Positions 33,625-42,271 of a stretch of DNA of 64,000 nucleotides are shown here, piece after piece. The position numbers and the translations under genes were made by a program. Every line of letters begins with the position of its first letter. The stretch's first letter is position 1. Location: positions 62,001-126,000 of the forward strand of contig JANYHL010000082.1 of assembly GCA_025359085.1 (NCBI GenBank). The letters are read 5' to 3'. This DNA comes from Gammaproteobacteria bacterium. GTDB lineage: Bacteria > Pseudomonadota > Gammaproteobacteria > Burkholderiales > Burkholderiaceae_C. The notes beneath the pieces are model-generated. The model was not told where the DNA came from. It ran no database searches and saw only the letters and a program-made list of their open reading frames with translations.

Positions 33625-33934
33625 GGCGTGCGCCCATGGAGGCACCCCCTTACTTGGCTGGTCCCAGGTCAATCTGATGAGGTCGTGATTCCGAGCAGGC
33701 CGCACGTCCGAGGGTACTATCGCTCAAACGCGGCACTTTTTCGGCCACGCCGCAGCGTCTCGTGACCTTCAATAGGATGGTCGGTATTGATTTGATGTGC
33801 GGGGCCCGCCTTATTCATCCTTAGCTGCTTTGCCTGCGTAGGACAAGCGGAGGTTTCCAGGTTGTCGGCGCAGCTTTGACAGTTGGCGGACGGCTCCAAG
33901 ACTAAACTGCTGCCAATGCACCTGCACCCCAACC
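33625..33934. other. 310-base region without a recognisable gene
   Basis: Between the lipoprotein terminator and the antiporter start. The only open frame (minus strand, 33717-33947) is short and overlaps the antiporter start; its composition (NTDHPIEGHETLRRGRK) does not match a family I know. I see no repeat copy or tRNA here. Confidence 0.5.
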
Positions 33935-35269
33935 ATGAATAACGCACAGTGGTTTGTTCTGATCGGCGGGTTATTGCTCGTCCGGGGCCTCACGCCTTCC
34001 GTGCTTAAGCGCTCGCCGGTCACCGCTGCCATTATTTATCTGGCGGTGGGTTTGCTGGTGGGACCAAGCGTGCTCAATCTCTTTCATTTCAATCCACTCA
34101 AGGAATCAGCGCTGCTGGAGGTACTAACTGAAGTCGCGGTCTTGATTTCCCTGTTTTCTGCGGGCGTCAAAATGCCGGTACCGTTCAGCTTTTCGCGCTG
34201 GCGCGCGCCGCTTCTGCTGGCCACTGTGTCGATGAGCATGACGGTGGCGCTGGTTGCCGCCTTTGCCTACTACGTGCTGGATTTGTCCTGGGGTGCCGGC
34301 GTGTTGCTGGGTGCGATCGTCGCACCGACCGACCCGGTGTTGGCCACCGATGTGCAAAGCCGCCACCCAGGCGACCGTGACCAGCTGCGCTTCACCCTGA
34401 CCTGCGAGGCGGGCATGAACGACGGTAGCGCGTTCCCCTTTGTCATGCTCGGGCTGGGCATGCTGGGGCTGCATGAGCTGGGCGATGCCAACCTGAATTG
34501 GGTGGTGGTCGATGTGCTGTGGGCCACCGTGGGTGGCATTGCAATTGGCATCGTTGCCGGTGTGGTACTGGCACGCCTGGGCTGGAAACTGCGTCGTGCG
34601 CCACACCAACATGAATTAATGGACGACTTCCTCGGTCTCGGGCTGATTGGCGTCGTATATGGCTTGTCTGTGATGCTGAACGCCTGGGGATTTTTAGCCG
34701 TTTTTTCCGCCGCTGTGGCGCTACGTCAGACTGAGCTGAAGCTGGCCAAAACAACGCGGCAGAGCACGGATGAAAGGCTGGCTCCGCTTACCCTGGATGC
34801 GCAGACAGATCAGATCACCCCTGCAAGCCCCGAGCCTGAGCCTGAGCCGCTGCCAACGGTGAGTGAAGGATCGCTGGTGTTCAAGGAACATCTGGAGCGG
34901 CTGTCGGAGGTGATGCTGGTTTTGTTGGTCGGCGGCAGCTTGTTTTTGAATTCGTGGAGTTGGGCCGCCGTTGGCCTGGCGCTGTTTTTGTTTCTGGTAG
35001 CCCGCCCGATCAGTGTTTTTTTCGGCCTGTGGGGCACGCATACCAGCTGGAGAATACGCGCCATGACAGGCTGGTTCGGTGTGCGCGGCATTGGTTCACT
35101 CTATTATTTGATGTACGCCATTCAGCACGGTTTGCCCGAACCGTTGGGCCTGCAATTGATTCAACTAACACTGATTGTGGTGTCGCTTTCCATACTTATG
35201 CACGGCATCAGCGTCAAGCCCTTGATGGCGTATTTCTGGAAGCGCAAGACGCATCGATCAACGCCTTAG
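33935..35269 (+). CDS. cation:proton antiporter (CPA family)
   Basis: 444 residues, about 12 membrane helices. The ion-translocating signatures APTDPVLATDVQ and EAGMNDGSAFPFVML are intact, placing it in the CPA (NhaP-like) antiporters that exchange Na+ or K+ for protons at the inner membrane. A hydrophilic loop near residues 270-310 (PASPEPEPEPLPTVSEG) is longer than usual. It has no adjacent Trk/Kef regulatory gene and ion specificity is not readable. Confidence 0.9.
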   Translation: MNNAQWFVLIGGLLLVRGLTPSVLKRSPVTAAIIYLAVGLLVGPSVLNLFHFNPLKESALLEVLTEVAVLISLFSAGVKMPVPFSFSRWRAPLLLATVSMSMTVALVAAFAYYVLDLSWGAGVLLGAIVAPTDPVLATDVQSRHPGDRDQLRFTLTCEAGMNDGSAFPFVMLGLGMLGLHELGDANLNWVVVDVLWATVGGIAIGIVAGVVLARLGWKLRRAPHQHELMDDFLGLGLIGVVYGLSVMLNAWGFLAVFSAAVALRQTELKLAKTTRQSTDERLAPLTLDAQTDQITPASPEPEPEPLPTVSEGSLVFKEHLERLSEVMLVLLVGGSLFLNSWSWAAVGLALFLFLVARPISVFFGLWGTHTSWRIRAMTGWFGVRGIGSLYYLMYAIQHGLPEPLGLQLIQLTLIVVSLSILMHGISVKPLMAYFWKRKTHRSTP

Positions 35270-35302
35270 AAGATGGCGCAATGACGGCGGTTAAACTCGC
35301 GC

Positions 35303-35320
35303 CTGTCATAAAAATGTCAT
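35303..35320 (+). promoter_or_regulatory. PhoB box upstream of the DUF47-pit genes
   Basis: CTGTCATAAAAATGTCAT matches the 18-base Pho-box consensus (CTGTCATAWAWCTGTCAY) at 17 positions, 32 bases before the DUF47 gene. It predicts PhoB-dependent induction of phosphate uptake under phosphate limitation. Confidence 0.75.
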
Positions 35321-35351
35321 TTGACTGATATATTTTTCACTGGAGTAAGCG

Positions 35352-35999
35352 ATGCTGTTTGCCAAGTTGTTGCCGCGTGAAGGCAATTTTTTTGAAATGT
35401 TCAACCAGCATGCGGACCGAATCGTCGAGGCGGCCCACGCGTTTTCCAAACTGGTGGCCAATTACAGTGATCCGCACTTGCGCGAGAAATTCAATCAGGA
35501 CGTGGATATCGCTGAGCGCGCGGCCGACCGAGTGACTCATGACGTCAATAAAAGTATTCACAAGACTTTTATCACGCCGATTGATCGTGAGCAAATTCAT
35601 ACGCTGATCAACACCATGGACGACATCGCCGACCTGATTCAGGACTCGGCCGAAACCATGGCGCTGTATGACGTGCGTCATATGACTCAGGATATCGAGC
35701 GCCTGACCGACGTCAGTGTGAAATGTTGTGAGCGCGTGCGCGACGCCGTCAAGATGCTGGCAAAAATTGCCGATCCTGCCACGGCCGAAGCGGCCCTGAA
35801 AACCTGCGAAGAGATTGATCAGCTGGAGTCGGACGCCGACCGCATCCTGCGCAGCGCCATGAGCAAACTCTTTCGGGAAGAGCCGGATGTGCGGGAATTG
35901 ATCAAGCTCAAGGCGATCTATGAGTTGCTGGAGACGATCACCGACAAATGCGAAGACGTTGCCAACGTCATCGAGGGCATCGTCCTCGAAAACTCCTGA
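35352..35999 (+). CDS. DUF47 family (PhoU-like) phosphate-transport accessory protein
   Basis: 215 residues, all helical, of the TIGR00153/DUF47 family related to PhoU: KLLPREGNFFEMFNQHA at the start, ITPIDREQIHTLINTMDDIA near 75, and a terminal ITDKCEDVANVIEGIVLENS. These proteins pair with PiT transporters and probably modulate them. It is 12 bases upstream of pit and downstream of a Pho box. Confidence 0.92.
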   Translation: MLFAKLLPREGNFFEMFNQHADRIVEAAHAFSKLVANYSDPHLREKFNQDVDIAERAADRVTHDVNKSIHKTFITPIDREQIHTLINTMDDIADLIQDSAETMALYDVRHMTQDIERLTDVSVKCCERVRDAVKMLAKIADPATAEAALKTCEEIDQLESDADRILRSAMSKLFREEPDVRELIKLKAIYELLETITDKCEDVANVIEGIVLENS

Positions 36000-36011
36000 G
36001 ACCGGTCCGTC

Positions 36012-37022
36012 ATGGCATCGGTTCACGTGGGGCTGTGGGTGGTGGTGTTGCTGGTGGTGCTGGCCGTGGTGTTCGATTTCATGAATGGTTTTCATGACGC
36101 TGCCAATTCAATTGCCACGGTGGTGTCTACCGGTGTACTCAAGCCGGGGCAGGCTGTGCTTTTTGCAGCGTTTTTCAATTTCGTTGCAATTTTTGTTTTT
36201 CAATTCAGCGTTGCTGCCACGATCGGTAAAGGGCTGGTTCAGCCCGGCGTTGTGGACGTCAACATTGTCTTTGGCGCACTCATTGGCGCCATCAGCTGGA
36301 ATTTCATTACCTGGTATTTCGGCATTCCCAGCAGTTCGTCCCATGCGCTGATTGGCGGCATTGTGGGTGCTGTCATGGTCAAGGCCGGGGCCTCGTCCCT
36401 GGTATTCGCCAGTGTCATGAAGACCGTGCTATTCATCTTCGTGTCACCCTTGATGGGATTCTTGCTCGGGTCTCTCATGCTGATCACGGTGTCCTGGACT
36501 TTGCGCCTGAGTACCCCGAGTCGAGTGGACCGCTGGTTTCGGCGCCTGCAATTGGTGTCGGCCGGCGCATACAGCCTGGGTCATGGCGGCAATGATGCGC
36601 AGAAAACCATCGGGATTGTCTGGATGCTGTTGATCGCGACGGGTTACACCGCAGTTGGCGATCAATCGCCCCCGACCTGGGTCGTGGTGACCTGCTATTC
36701 AGCCATCGCCGTGGGCACCATGTTTGGTGGCTGGCGCATTGTCAAAACCATGGGGCAACGGCTTACCAAGCTCAAGCCGGTGCATGGCTTTTGTGCGGAG
36801 ACCGGGGGCGCGATCACCCTTTTCATGGCGACAATTCTGGGTATTCCTGTTTCGACGACGCACACCATCACCGGCGCCATCGTGGGTGTGGGCGCCACCC
36901 AGCGCGCCAGCGCAGTGCGTTGGGGTGTGGCCGGCAACATCATGTGGGCCTGGATTCTGACTATTCCGGCCACCGCCTTGATTGCGGCGCTGGCGTACTG
37001 GCTCAGCTTGCAGATTTTTTAA
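36012..37022 (+). CDS. pit: inorganic phosphate transporter, PiT family
   Basis: 336 residues, about 10 membrane helices. Both inverted PiT signatures are present: FDFMNGFHDAANSIATVVST near the N-terminus and GHGGNDAQKTIGIVWM in the second half. It is a low-affinity proton- or metal-phosphate symporter of the inner membrane. It is the second gene of the DUF47-pit pair. Confidence 0.95.
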   Translation: MASVHVGLWVVVLLVVLAVVFDFMNGFHDAANSIATVVSTGVLKPGQAVLFAAFFNFVAIFVFQFSVAATIGKGLVQPGVVDVNIVFGALIGAISWNFITWYFGIPSSSSHALIGGIVGAVMVKAGASSLVFASVMKTVLFIFVSPLMGFLLGSLMLITVSWTLRLSTPSRVDRWFRRLQLVSAGAYSLGHGGNDAQKTIGIVWMLLIATGYTAVGDQSPPTWVVVTCYSAIAVGTMFGGWRIVKTMGQRLTKLKPVHGFCAETGGAITLFMATILGIPVSTTHTITGAIVGVGATQRASAVRWGVAGNIMWAWILTIPATALIAALAYWLSLQIF

Positions 37023-37076
37023 CAGCTTGACAACAGTTGACAACCGACAGAGCTTCAAGCCATTTAGTTACCGATT

Positions 37077-37523
37077 TCATTGAGAAATTTTGCGCGCTTC
37101 CTCGATTTGGTATTCGAAATAGCGTTGAAAACTGAACACCAGGCTGCTCATCAACACGGTGGTGCCCAGCAGCAGCGCCAAGCTGATGGCGCCAATGGTG
37201 AACCAGTTGGTGCGCCCGGATGCCGCATCCGCGGAGGCTGACGGGTTGAACCGGGCGTTCCACTTCTCAGGCGTCATCAAACCATAAACGATAGCATTCA
37301 AGGCGCAACCGGCCATGGTGAAGCCCAGCAACGGGATCAAGACCCAACTCCCGAGGTCGTCCAGACCGTTTTGCTGCACACGCTCAAGGCCATACAGGCC
37401 CAATGCCGTGGGTACCGGCAGCAGCCAACCGAGCAGGTCCCCCTTGCCATACAAATAAAAACGGTGCAGCCCCAAGGGGCCGCCGATAAAGGTCAGCCAA
37501 GCGGCCACAGTCTTGTTTTTCAT
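37077..37523 (-). CDS. TM2-domain-like membrane protein
   Basis: 148 residues from MKNKTVAAWLTFIGGPLGLH, an opening typical of TM2 proteins (GLHRFYLYGKGDLLGW). About four hydrophobic segments are seen, the last (GAISLALLLGTTVLMSSLVF) near the C-terminus, followed by a charged tail. The function is unknown. Its ATG overlaps the stop of the upstream GNAT gene by ATGA, so the two are translationally coupled. Confidence 0.75.
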   Translation of the reverse strand: MKNKTVAAWLTFIGGPLGLHRFYLYGKGDLLGWLLPVPTALGLYGLERVQQNGLDDLGSWVLIPLLGFTMAGCALNAIVYGLMTPEKWNARFNPSASADAASGRTNWFTIGAISLALLLGTTVLMSSLVFSFQRYFEYQIEEARKISQ

Positions 37524-38056
37524 GAGCTTGCTGATGTTTGCGGGGCGCGGGTAGCGCCCAGACCCAAGGCTCTGTCCATCATGACCACATCCAGCCATTG
37601 ATCAAATTTCCAGCCACATGATTTGAGCACGCCAACCATGGAAAACCCAGCTGATCGGTGCACACCGACTGAACCCAGGTTGGCGGAGTCGCCGATGACG
37701 GCGATCAATTTTCGTACGCCGGCTTTTTCGGCCTGAGTTATCAGTTCTGCCAGCAACGCGCGCCCCAGGCCTTGCCCTATGGCTACATCGGCCAGATAGA
37801 TTGAGTCCTCGGCCGAGAACCGGTAAGCCGGGCGTGGCTTGAACCAGTTGCAATAGGCAAAGCCCAGCACCTGGTCGCCTCTTGCTGCGACCAGATACGG
37901 CAACCCTTTGTCCAGCACGTCGGCGCGGCGCTGCGCCATCTCGTCTGGCGAGGGTGGGTCAATCTCAAAAGTGCCGGTGCCATGCAGCACATGATGGGCA
38001 TAAATGGCGGCGATGGCCGGAATGTCTTCTATTTGGCTGGGGCGAATGAGTGTCAT
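37520..38056 (-). CDS. GNAT-family N-acetyltransferase (phosphinothricin-acetyltransferase-like)
   Basis: 178 residues. Opens MTLIRPSQIEDIPAIAAIYA like the Pat/Bar branch (IRPATxxDxPAIxxIYxHHV), with GTGTFEIDPPSPDEMAQR, VLGFAYCNWFKPRPAYR and the acetyl-CoA loop AIGQGLGRALLAELI. Relatives acetylate phosphinothricin, methionine sulfoximine or similar small amines; the substrate here is not known. The segment before the acetyl-CoA loop is a few residues different from the usual VYV.P..RG.G. It is divergent from rpsP. Confidence 0.88.
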   Translation of the reverse strand: MTLIRPSQIEDIPAIAAIYAHHVLHGTGTFEIDPPSPDEMAQRRADVLDKGLPYLVAARGDQVLGFAYCNWFKPRPAYRFSAEDSIYLADVAIGQGLGRALLAELITQAEKAGVRKLIAVIGDSANLGSVGVHRSAGFSMVGVLKSCGWKFDQWLDVVMMDRALGLGATRAPQTSASS

Positions 38057-38070
38057 AAAAAATGGAACGT

Positions 38071-38076
38071 TATAAT
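38071..38076 (+). promoter_or_regulatory. candidate -10 box of the rpsP operon
   Basis: TATAAT 114 bases upstream of rpsP and 15 bases from the divergent GNAT start. The -35 is poorly defined. Confidence 0.5.
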
Positions 38077-38189
38077 GTACGGCTATTCAGTGTGTCGCTG
38101 GCCGGGTGGCCATGTCGCGTGTCTCAAACGCTGAATTAGATACTGAATCAAATGATGGATGTCAAACTCCGTCTCCCAAAGGATAAATC

Positions 38190-38441
38190 ATGGTCGTCAT
38201 CCGACTCGCCCGTGGCGGTGCAAAAGCACGCCCGTTTTTCAATATTGTCGTCGCTGACAAGCGCACCCGTCGTGACGGCCGTTTCATCGAACGTCTTGGT
38301 TTTTACAACCCGATTGCAACAGCCAATGAAGAGAGTATCCGCATTGCCCAGGACCGCCTGACCTACTGGCGCAGCGTGGGCGCTCAAGCCTCTCCCACGG
38401 TGGAACGCCTGATCAATCAAGCAGCCAAAAAAGCGGCTTGA
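38190..38441 (+). CDS. rpsP: 30S ribosomal protein S16
   Basis: 83 residues, [20 protein letters not shown], the standard S16. AAAGGA precedes the ATG. It leads the conserved rpsP-rimM-trmD-rplS order; a GC-rich repeat separates it from rimM. Confidence 0.97.
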   Translation: MVVIRLARGGAKARPFFNIVVADKRTRRDGRFIERLGFYNPIATANEESIRIAQDRLTYWRSVGAQASPTVERLINQAAKKAA

Positions 38442-38448
38442 AGTTTTA

Positions 38449-38527
38449 TGGCCCCCACGCTTGCCGCTTCGCGTGCTGCGCTGCCCCCCAAAGGGCTGCA
38501 GTCGCCTTGGGGCAGCCCGGCGGCGCC
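38449..38527 (+). repeat. GC-rich dispersed repeat between rpsP and rimM
   Basis: Begins GCCCCCACGCTTGCCGCTTC and ends GGGGCAGCCCGGCGGCG, a type of element I recall from many comamonad intergenic regions. Internal inverted arms (38481-38494 with 38505-38515, CTGCCCC / GGGGCAG) could fold in the transcript and reduce rimM expression relative to rpsP. Only this copy is seen here. Confidence 0.6.
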
Positions 38528-38536
38528 TGATTTGTG

Positions 38537-39100
38537 ATGCTGCCTGGCCTTGAAGCCGCCGAATTACCGGCGGATGCTATCGAAGTTGGGCGCATCGCCG
38601 ATGCTTGGGGCATCAAAGGCTGGTTCAAAGTCCTGCCCTACAGCGCCGATCCCGAGGCGCTTTTTTCTTCCAAGCGCTGGTTTCTACTGCCCGCCGAAAA
38701 AGGTGCCAAGACTTTTTCCGGCGTCGCCCAACTGGTGATCAAGGAAGCCAAAGTGCATTCAGACACCGTGGTCGCTTCAGCCCAGGAGGTGGATGACCGC
38801 ACTGCCGCCGAGGCCTTGCGTGGGGCACGTATTTTCGTCGCTCGCTCCAGTTTTCCAAGCGCAGAAAAAGACGAATACTACTGGGTTGACCTGATTGGTC
38901 TGGACGTCGTCAACCGTGAAGGCTTGACGCTTGGCACGGTGAGAGAACTGCTCTCGACCGGGGCACAGACCGTGCTGGTGCTGGACTATGCACAAGACGG
39001 CAAGCCGCAGGAGCGGATGATTCCTTTTGTCTCGGTTTATATCGATGAGGTCGATTTGCCCGGCCGTCGCATTCTGGCGGATTGGCAAGCGGACTTCTAA
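38537..39100 (+). CDS. rimM: 16S rRNA processing protein RimM
   Basis: 187 residues from ATG 38537 (a GTG lies 3 bases earlier). The N-terminal RimM domain (VGRIADAWGIKGWFKVLP) and a PRC-barrel (EYYWVDLIGLDVVNREG) are complete. It aids 30S maturation and binds S19. trmD begins 10 bases after. Confidence 0.95.
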   Translation: MLPGLEAAELPADAIEVGRIADAWGIKGWFKVLPYSADPEALFSSKRWFLLPAEKGAKTFSGVAQLVIKEAKVHSDTVVASAQEVDDRTAAEALRGARIFVARSSFPSAEKDEYYWVDLIGLDVVNREGLTLGTVRELLSTGAQTVLVLDYAQDGKPQERMIPFVSVYIDEVDLPGRRILADWQADF

Positions 39101-39110
39101 GCCTTACCCC

Positions 39111-39857
39111 ATGCGTTTTGACGTCGTCACGCTGTTTCCAGAGCTGTTCGCCCCTTTTCTGACCAGTGGCATCACGCGCCGCGCGTTTGAGTCGGGCCAG
39201 GTCAATGTCCAACTGGCGAACCCACGTGATTTTGCGGCAGGCAACTACAAGCGGGTTGATGATCGCCCGTTTGGTGGCGGCCCCGGCATGGTCATGCTGG
39301 CCGAGCCCTTGACGCAATGCCTGAAGAACATCCAGTCGCAGCGCACCGAAATCGCCCCGGTGCTGCTTTTTTCGCCTGCGGGCCAGCCGCTCAACCATGC
39401 CATGGTTCAGCGTTGGTCTGACAGCCAGGGCGCAATCCTGATTTGCGGCCGCTACGAGGGCCTGGATCAGCGCTTTATCGATGGCTACGTGACTGAGCAG
39501 ATCAGCCTGGGCGACTTTGTGCTGTCGGGTGGCGAAATTGCGGCCATGGCCTTGCTCGACGCCGTGGCGCGTCTGCAACCCGGCGTATTGAATGCTGCGG
39601 ACAGCCACCAACAGGATAGTTTTAACCCGGTATTGGATGGCTTGCTGGATTGCCCGCATTACACCCGGCCCGAGCAATGGTCGGGGCAAGCTGTGCCGGA
39701 GGTGCTGCTGTCAGGCCACCATGTCCAGATCGAGCGCTGGCGGCGCGAACAGCGGCTGGCGCTAACCTTGCGTCTGCGCCCCGAGTTGATCGACCAGGCG
39801 CGCCGGGCGGGACGTTTGAGTCGCGTCGACGAAGCTTTTCTTGCCAGCCAGGTCTGA
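39111..39857 (+). CDS. trmD: tRNA (guanine(37)-N1)-methyltransferase
   Basis: 248 residues from MRFDVVTLFPELFAP. The SPOUT trefoil-knot motifs DRPFGGGPGMVMLAEPL, ICGRYEGLDQRFID and ISLGDFVLSGGEIAAM are complete. It methylates G37 of tRNAs including tRNA-Pro(GGG), which is also encoded in this window. Confidence 0.97.
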   Translation: MRFDVVTLFPELFAPFLTSGITRRAFESGQVNVQLANPRDFAAGNYKRVDDRPFGGGPGMVMLAEPLTQCLKNIQSQRTEIAPVLLFSPAGQPLNHAMVQRWSDSQGAILICGRYEGLDQRFIDGYVTEQISLGDFVLSGGEIAAMALLDAVARLQPGVLNAADSHQQDSFNPVLDGLLDCPHYTRPEQWSGQAVPEVLLSGHHVQIERWRREQRLALTLRLRPELIDQARRAGRLSRVDEAFLASQV

Positions 39858-39918
39858 GCGGCGCCTGGCGATCCTGGCCAAAGTCGCCCGTCGTGGACGA
39901 AGCGACACTTGATCCGGC

Positions 39919-39924
39919 TATAAT
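39919..39924 (+). promoter_or_regulatory. candidate -10 box upstream of rplS
   Basis: TATAAT within the 168-base trmD-rplS gap, about 100 bases from the rplS ATG. It suggests rplS can be transcribed separately; the -35 is weak. Confidence 0.45.
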
Positions 39925-40025
39925 GTTGGGCTTACCGATCCTCTGGCTGGCCGTTTGACTGCTATTTGCAGTTGGCTCTTTGTGTCAATCCCGACACTGG
40001 CGCATCCAAGATCATTTAGGACCTC

Positions 40026-40406
40026 ATGAATCTGATTGAAACCCTTGAGCAGGAAGAAATTGCTCGTCTTGGAAAAATAATTCCCGTCTTTGCCCCAGGT
40101 GACACCGTCGTTGTGAGCGTCAACGTGGTTGAAGGTGCACGCAAACGTGTGCAGGCCTATGAAGGCGTCGTGATTGCAAAACGTAATCGCGGCTTGAACA
40201 GTGCCTTTACCGTGCGCAAGATTTCCAGCGGCGAAGGTGTGGAGCGTACTTTCCAGACCTACAGCCCCTTGATCGCGGGTATCGAAGTCAAACGGCGTGG
40301 CGATGTGCGTCGTGCCAAACTGTATTATTTGCGTGAACGTAGCGGCAAGTCGGCACGTATCAAAGAAAAACTGCCAGCCCGCAAAGCCAAGACGGCCGCA
40401 GTCTAA
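40026..40406 (+). CDS. rplS: 50S ribosomal protein L19
   Basis: 126 residues, with [20 protein letters not shown] and [18 protein letters not shown] typical of L19, and a slightly extended basic C-terminus ([11 protein letters not shown]). It closes the rpsP operon and is followed by a terminator. Confidence 0.97.
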   Translation: MNLIETLEQEEIARLGKIIPVFAPGDTVVVSVNVVEGARKRVQAYEGVVIAKRNRGLNSAFTVRKISSGEGVERTFQTYSPLIAGIEVKRRGDVRRAKLYYLRERSGKSARIKEKLPARKAKTAAV

Positions 40407-40425
40407 AGCGGGTTGTCTTACAAAG

Positions 40426-40460
40426 AAGCCGTCCCAGCGGAAGTTTGGGGCGGCTTTTTT
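40426..40460 (+). terminator. rho-independent terminator after rplS
   Basis: AAGCCGTCCCA / TGGGGCGGCTT stem (one G-U pair) followed by TTTTTT. Confidence 0.9.
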
Positions 40461-40487
40461 GTTGTCTTTTTCAGGTGCTGATTTCTC

Positions 40488-41189
40488 ATGACCATCGACT
40501 TGCCCAACAGTGCGCTGTCCAGCTTGCCGCAATTTGACCCGCGTCAGATTCCGGTGATCGGCGTGGACACTCATTTGCCGGCGGTGCCACTGGCCGCGTT
40601 GCAGGCGGCGGCGCTGCAAGCACGCTTTAGTTCACCCCCGGCCTGGCAGCCGGAGGTCATCGCCGAGCCCCGTTTTTCGCAGCGCGCACCGAGACATGCC
40701 GCCGTCTTGTTGCCGATCGTGCTGCGCGAACAGCCGACGATTTTGCTCACCGAACGCACATTGCATTTGTCCAACCATTCGGGGCAAATTGCTTTTCCCG
40801 GCGGCACGGCCGACGACGACGATGCCGATGCAGCGGCCACCGCTTTGCGCGAGGCGCAGGAAGAAGTCGGGCTCGACCCCACCTTTGTGCAGGTGCTGGG
40901 TGCGCTGCCTGAGTACCTGACCGGTTCGGCGTTCATCATCACGCCGGTGGTGGCACTGGTGCAGCCGGGTTTCACGCTGACGCCCAATGCTTATGAGGTG
41001 GCTGACATTTTTGAGGTACCGCTGGAATTCCTGATGAACCCCGCGCATCATCAGCGCCACGCGTTTGAGTGGCAAGGGGTTCGGCGCGAATGGTTCTCCA
41101 TGCCCTATCAGGATCAGTCGCAGCAGCGCTTTATTTGGGGCGCCACGGCGGGCATGCTGCGTAACTTCTACCGTCTGCTGTCAGCCTGA
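40488..41189 (+). CDS. Nudix hydrolase, CoA pyrophosphatase type (NudL-like)
   Basis: 233 residues. The Nudix box is GGTADDDDADAAATALREAQ continuing EEVGL, with the preceding SGQIAFPGG characteristic of the YeaB/NudL CoA-diphosphatase branch. It would cleave coenzyme A to phosphopantetheine and 3',5'-ADP. It sits between the ribosomal operon and a CbiB-like gene. Confidence 0.9.
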   Translation: MTIDLPNSALSSLPQFDPRQIPVIGVDTHLPAVPLAALQAAALQARFSSPPAWQPEVIAEPRFSQRAPRHAAVLLPIVLREQPTILLTERTLHLSNHSGQIAFPGGTADDDDADAAATALREAQEEVGLDPTFVQVLGALPEYLTGSAFIITPVVALVQPGFTLTPNAYEVADIFEVPLEFLMNPAHHQRHAFEWQGVRREWFSMPYQDQSQQRFIWGATAGMLRNFYRLLSA

Positions 41190-41214
41190 TGCATTGTGCC
41201 GTTATGATGAAGCC

Positions 41215-42201
41215 ATGAGCTTTATCTCAGTGCTTTTTGCCCTGCTGCTTGAGCAGGCCCGACCTTTGAGCAAAGGTAACCCGATTCATGCCGGGCTGCG
41301 TGCCTGGGTGCGTTGGAGCACCCAAAATTTTGACGCTGGCAAACCGTTTCATGGCTGGCTGGCATGGGGGTTTTCGGTGGGCGGCCCCTCCGTGGCGGCC
41401 TTGATCATTTACTGGTTGCTGATCACGTTTCTGGGTTGGCCGGTGGGGGTGATCTGGAGCGCGGCCGTGCTGTATACCTGCTTGGGCTTTCGGCAGTTCA
41501 GCTCTCATTTCACCCAGATTCGGGATGCTTTGGCCGATGGTGACGAAGAGCACGCCCGCGAGTTGCTGGCCAGTTGGCAACAGATGGATGCCAGCGAGTT
41601 GCCGCGCAGCGAGATCGTGCGGCACGTCATTGAGCATTCGGTGTTGTCGGCCCATCGCCATGTGTTTGGTGTGCTGGCCTGGTTTTCGGTGCTGGCGGCG
41701 TTTGGCTTTGGCCCGACCGGTGCCGTCTTGTACCGATTGAGTGAATTTGTCGCCCGTTACTGGCAACACAAAAGCAAAGCCGATCAGCAGCCGGTCAGTG
41801 ATGCGCTGCAACAGACCGCGACGTTGACCTGGGCGGCCATTGACTGGCTGCCTGCCCGCACCACGGCGATCAGCTTTGCGGTGGTGGGCAGTTTTGAGGA
41901 TGCAATTGATGGCTGGAGAAATTACGAGCCACGCTTTGTCGGAGACAACGACGGTATTGTGCTGGCCGCGACGGCGGGGGCAGTGAACATCAGATTGGGT
42001 GTTGCCGCCCCGGTGACTGCGGTTGCCCCCCCTGGCGCACCGGCGTTGCCACCCAGGACCCAGGACCGGCGCAAAGAAGCCAGGCCGGGACAGACCCCTG
42101 AGTTGGCCCACATGGGCATCATTGTGGGTCTGGTATGGCGCGCCGTGGTGATGTGGATGTTTCTGCTCGCCCTGTTGACGTTGGCCCGGCTTTTGGGCTA
42201 A
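41215..42201 (+). CDS. CobD/CbiB family membrane protein
   Basis: 328 residues from MSFISVLFALLLEQARPLSK. Multiple hydrophobic segments; the architecture resembles CbiB/CobD adenosylcobinamide-phosphate synthase and AmpE-like proteins. It is followed by hisC, which in other genomes is sometimes a CobC/CobD-like aminotransferase, but no other cobalamin gene is in view, so a corrin role is uncertain. A proline-rich linker (TAVAPPGAPALPPRTQDRRK) precedes the last helix. Confidence 0.75.
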   Translation: MSFISVLFALLLEQARPLSKGNPIHAGLRAWVRWSTQNFDAGKPFHGWLAWGFSVGGPSVAALIIYWLLITFLGWPVGVIWSAAVLYTCLGFRQFSSHFTQIRDALADGDEEHARELLASWQQMDASELPRSEIVRHVIEHSVLSAHRHVFGVLAWFSVLAAFGFGPTGAVLYRLSEFVARYWQHKSKADQQPVSDALQQTATLTWAAIDWLPARTTAISFAVVGSFEDAIDGWRNYEPRFVGDNDGIVLAATAGAVNIRLGVAAPVTAVAPPGAPALPPRTQDRRKEARPGQTPELAHMGIIVGLVWRAVVMWMFLLALLTLARLLG

Positions 42202-42212
42202 TTTTTTATACA

Positions 42213-42271
42213 AAATTAGCCTCTAGCCCCCGTCAATAGTGCATAAGTAGCTATTTAAATTGAAGCAAAAT
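42213..42271 (+). repeat. dispersed AT-rich repeat, copy 7 (overlaps hisC start)
   Basis: Full copy: AAATTAGCCTCTAGCCCCC, spacer CGTCAATAGTGCATAA, then GTAGCTATTTAAATTGAAGC. The TTG of hisC (42260-42262) lies inside its 3' end. Confidence 0.85.

Noticed and set aside
33717-33947. Short minus-strand frame in the gap before the antiporter gene
   Set aside because: No recognisable family, overlaps the antiporter start, no ribosome site.
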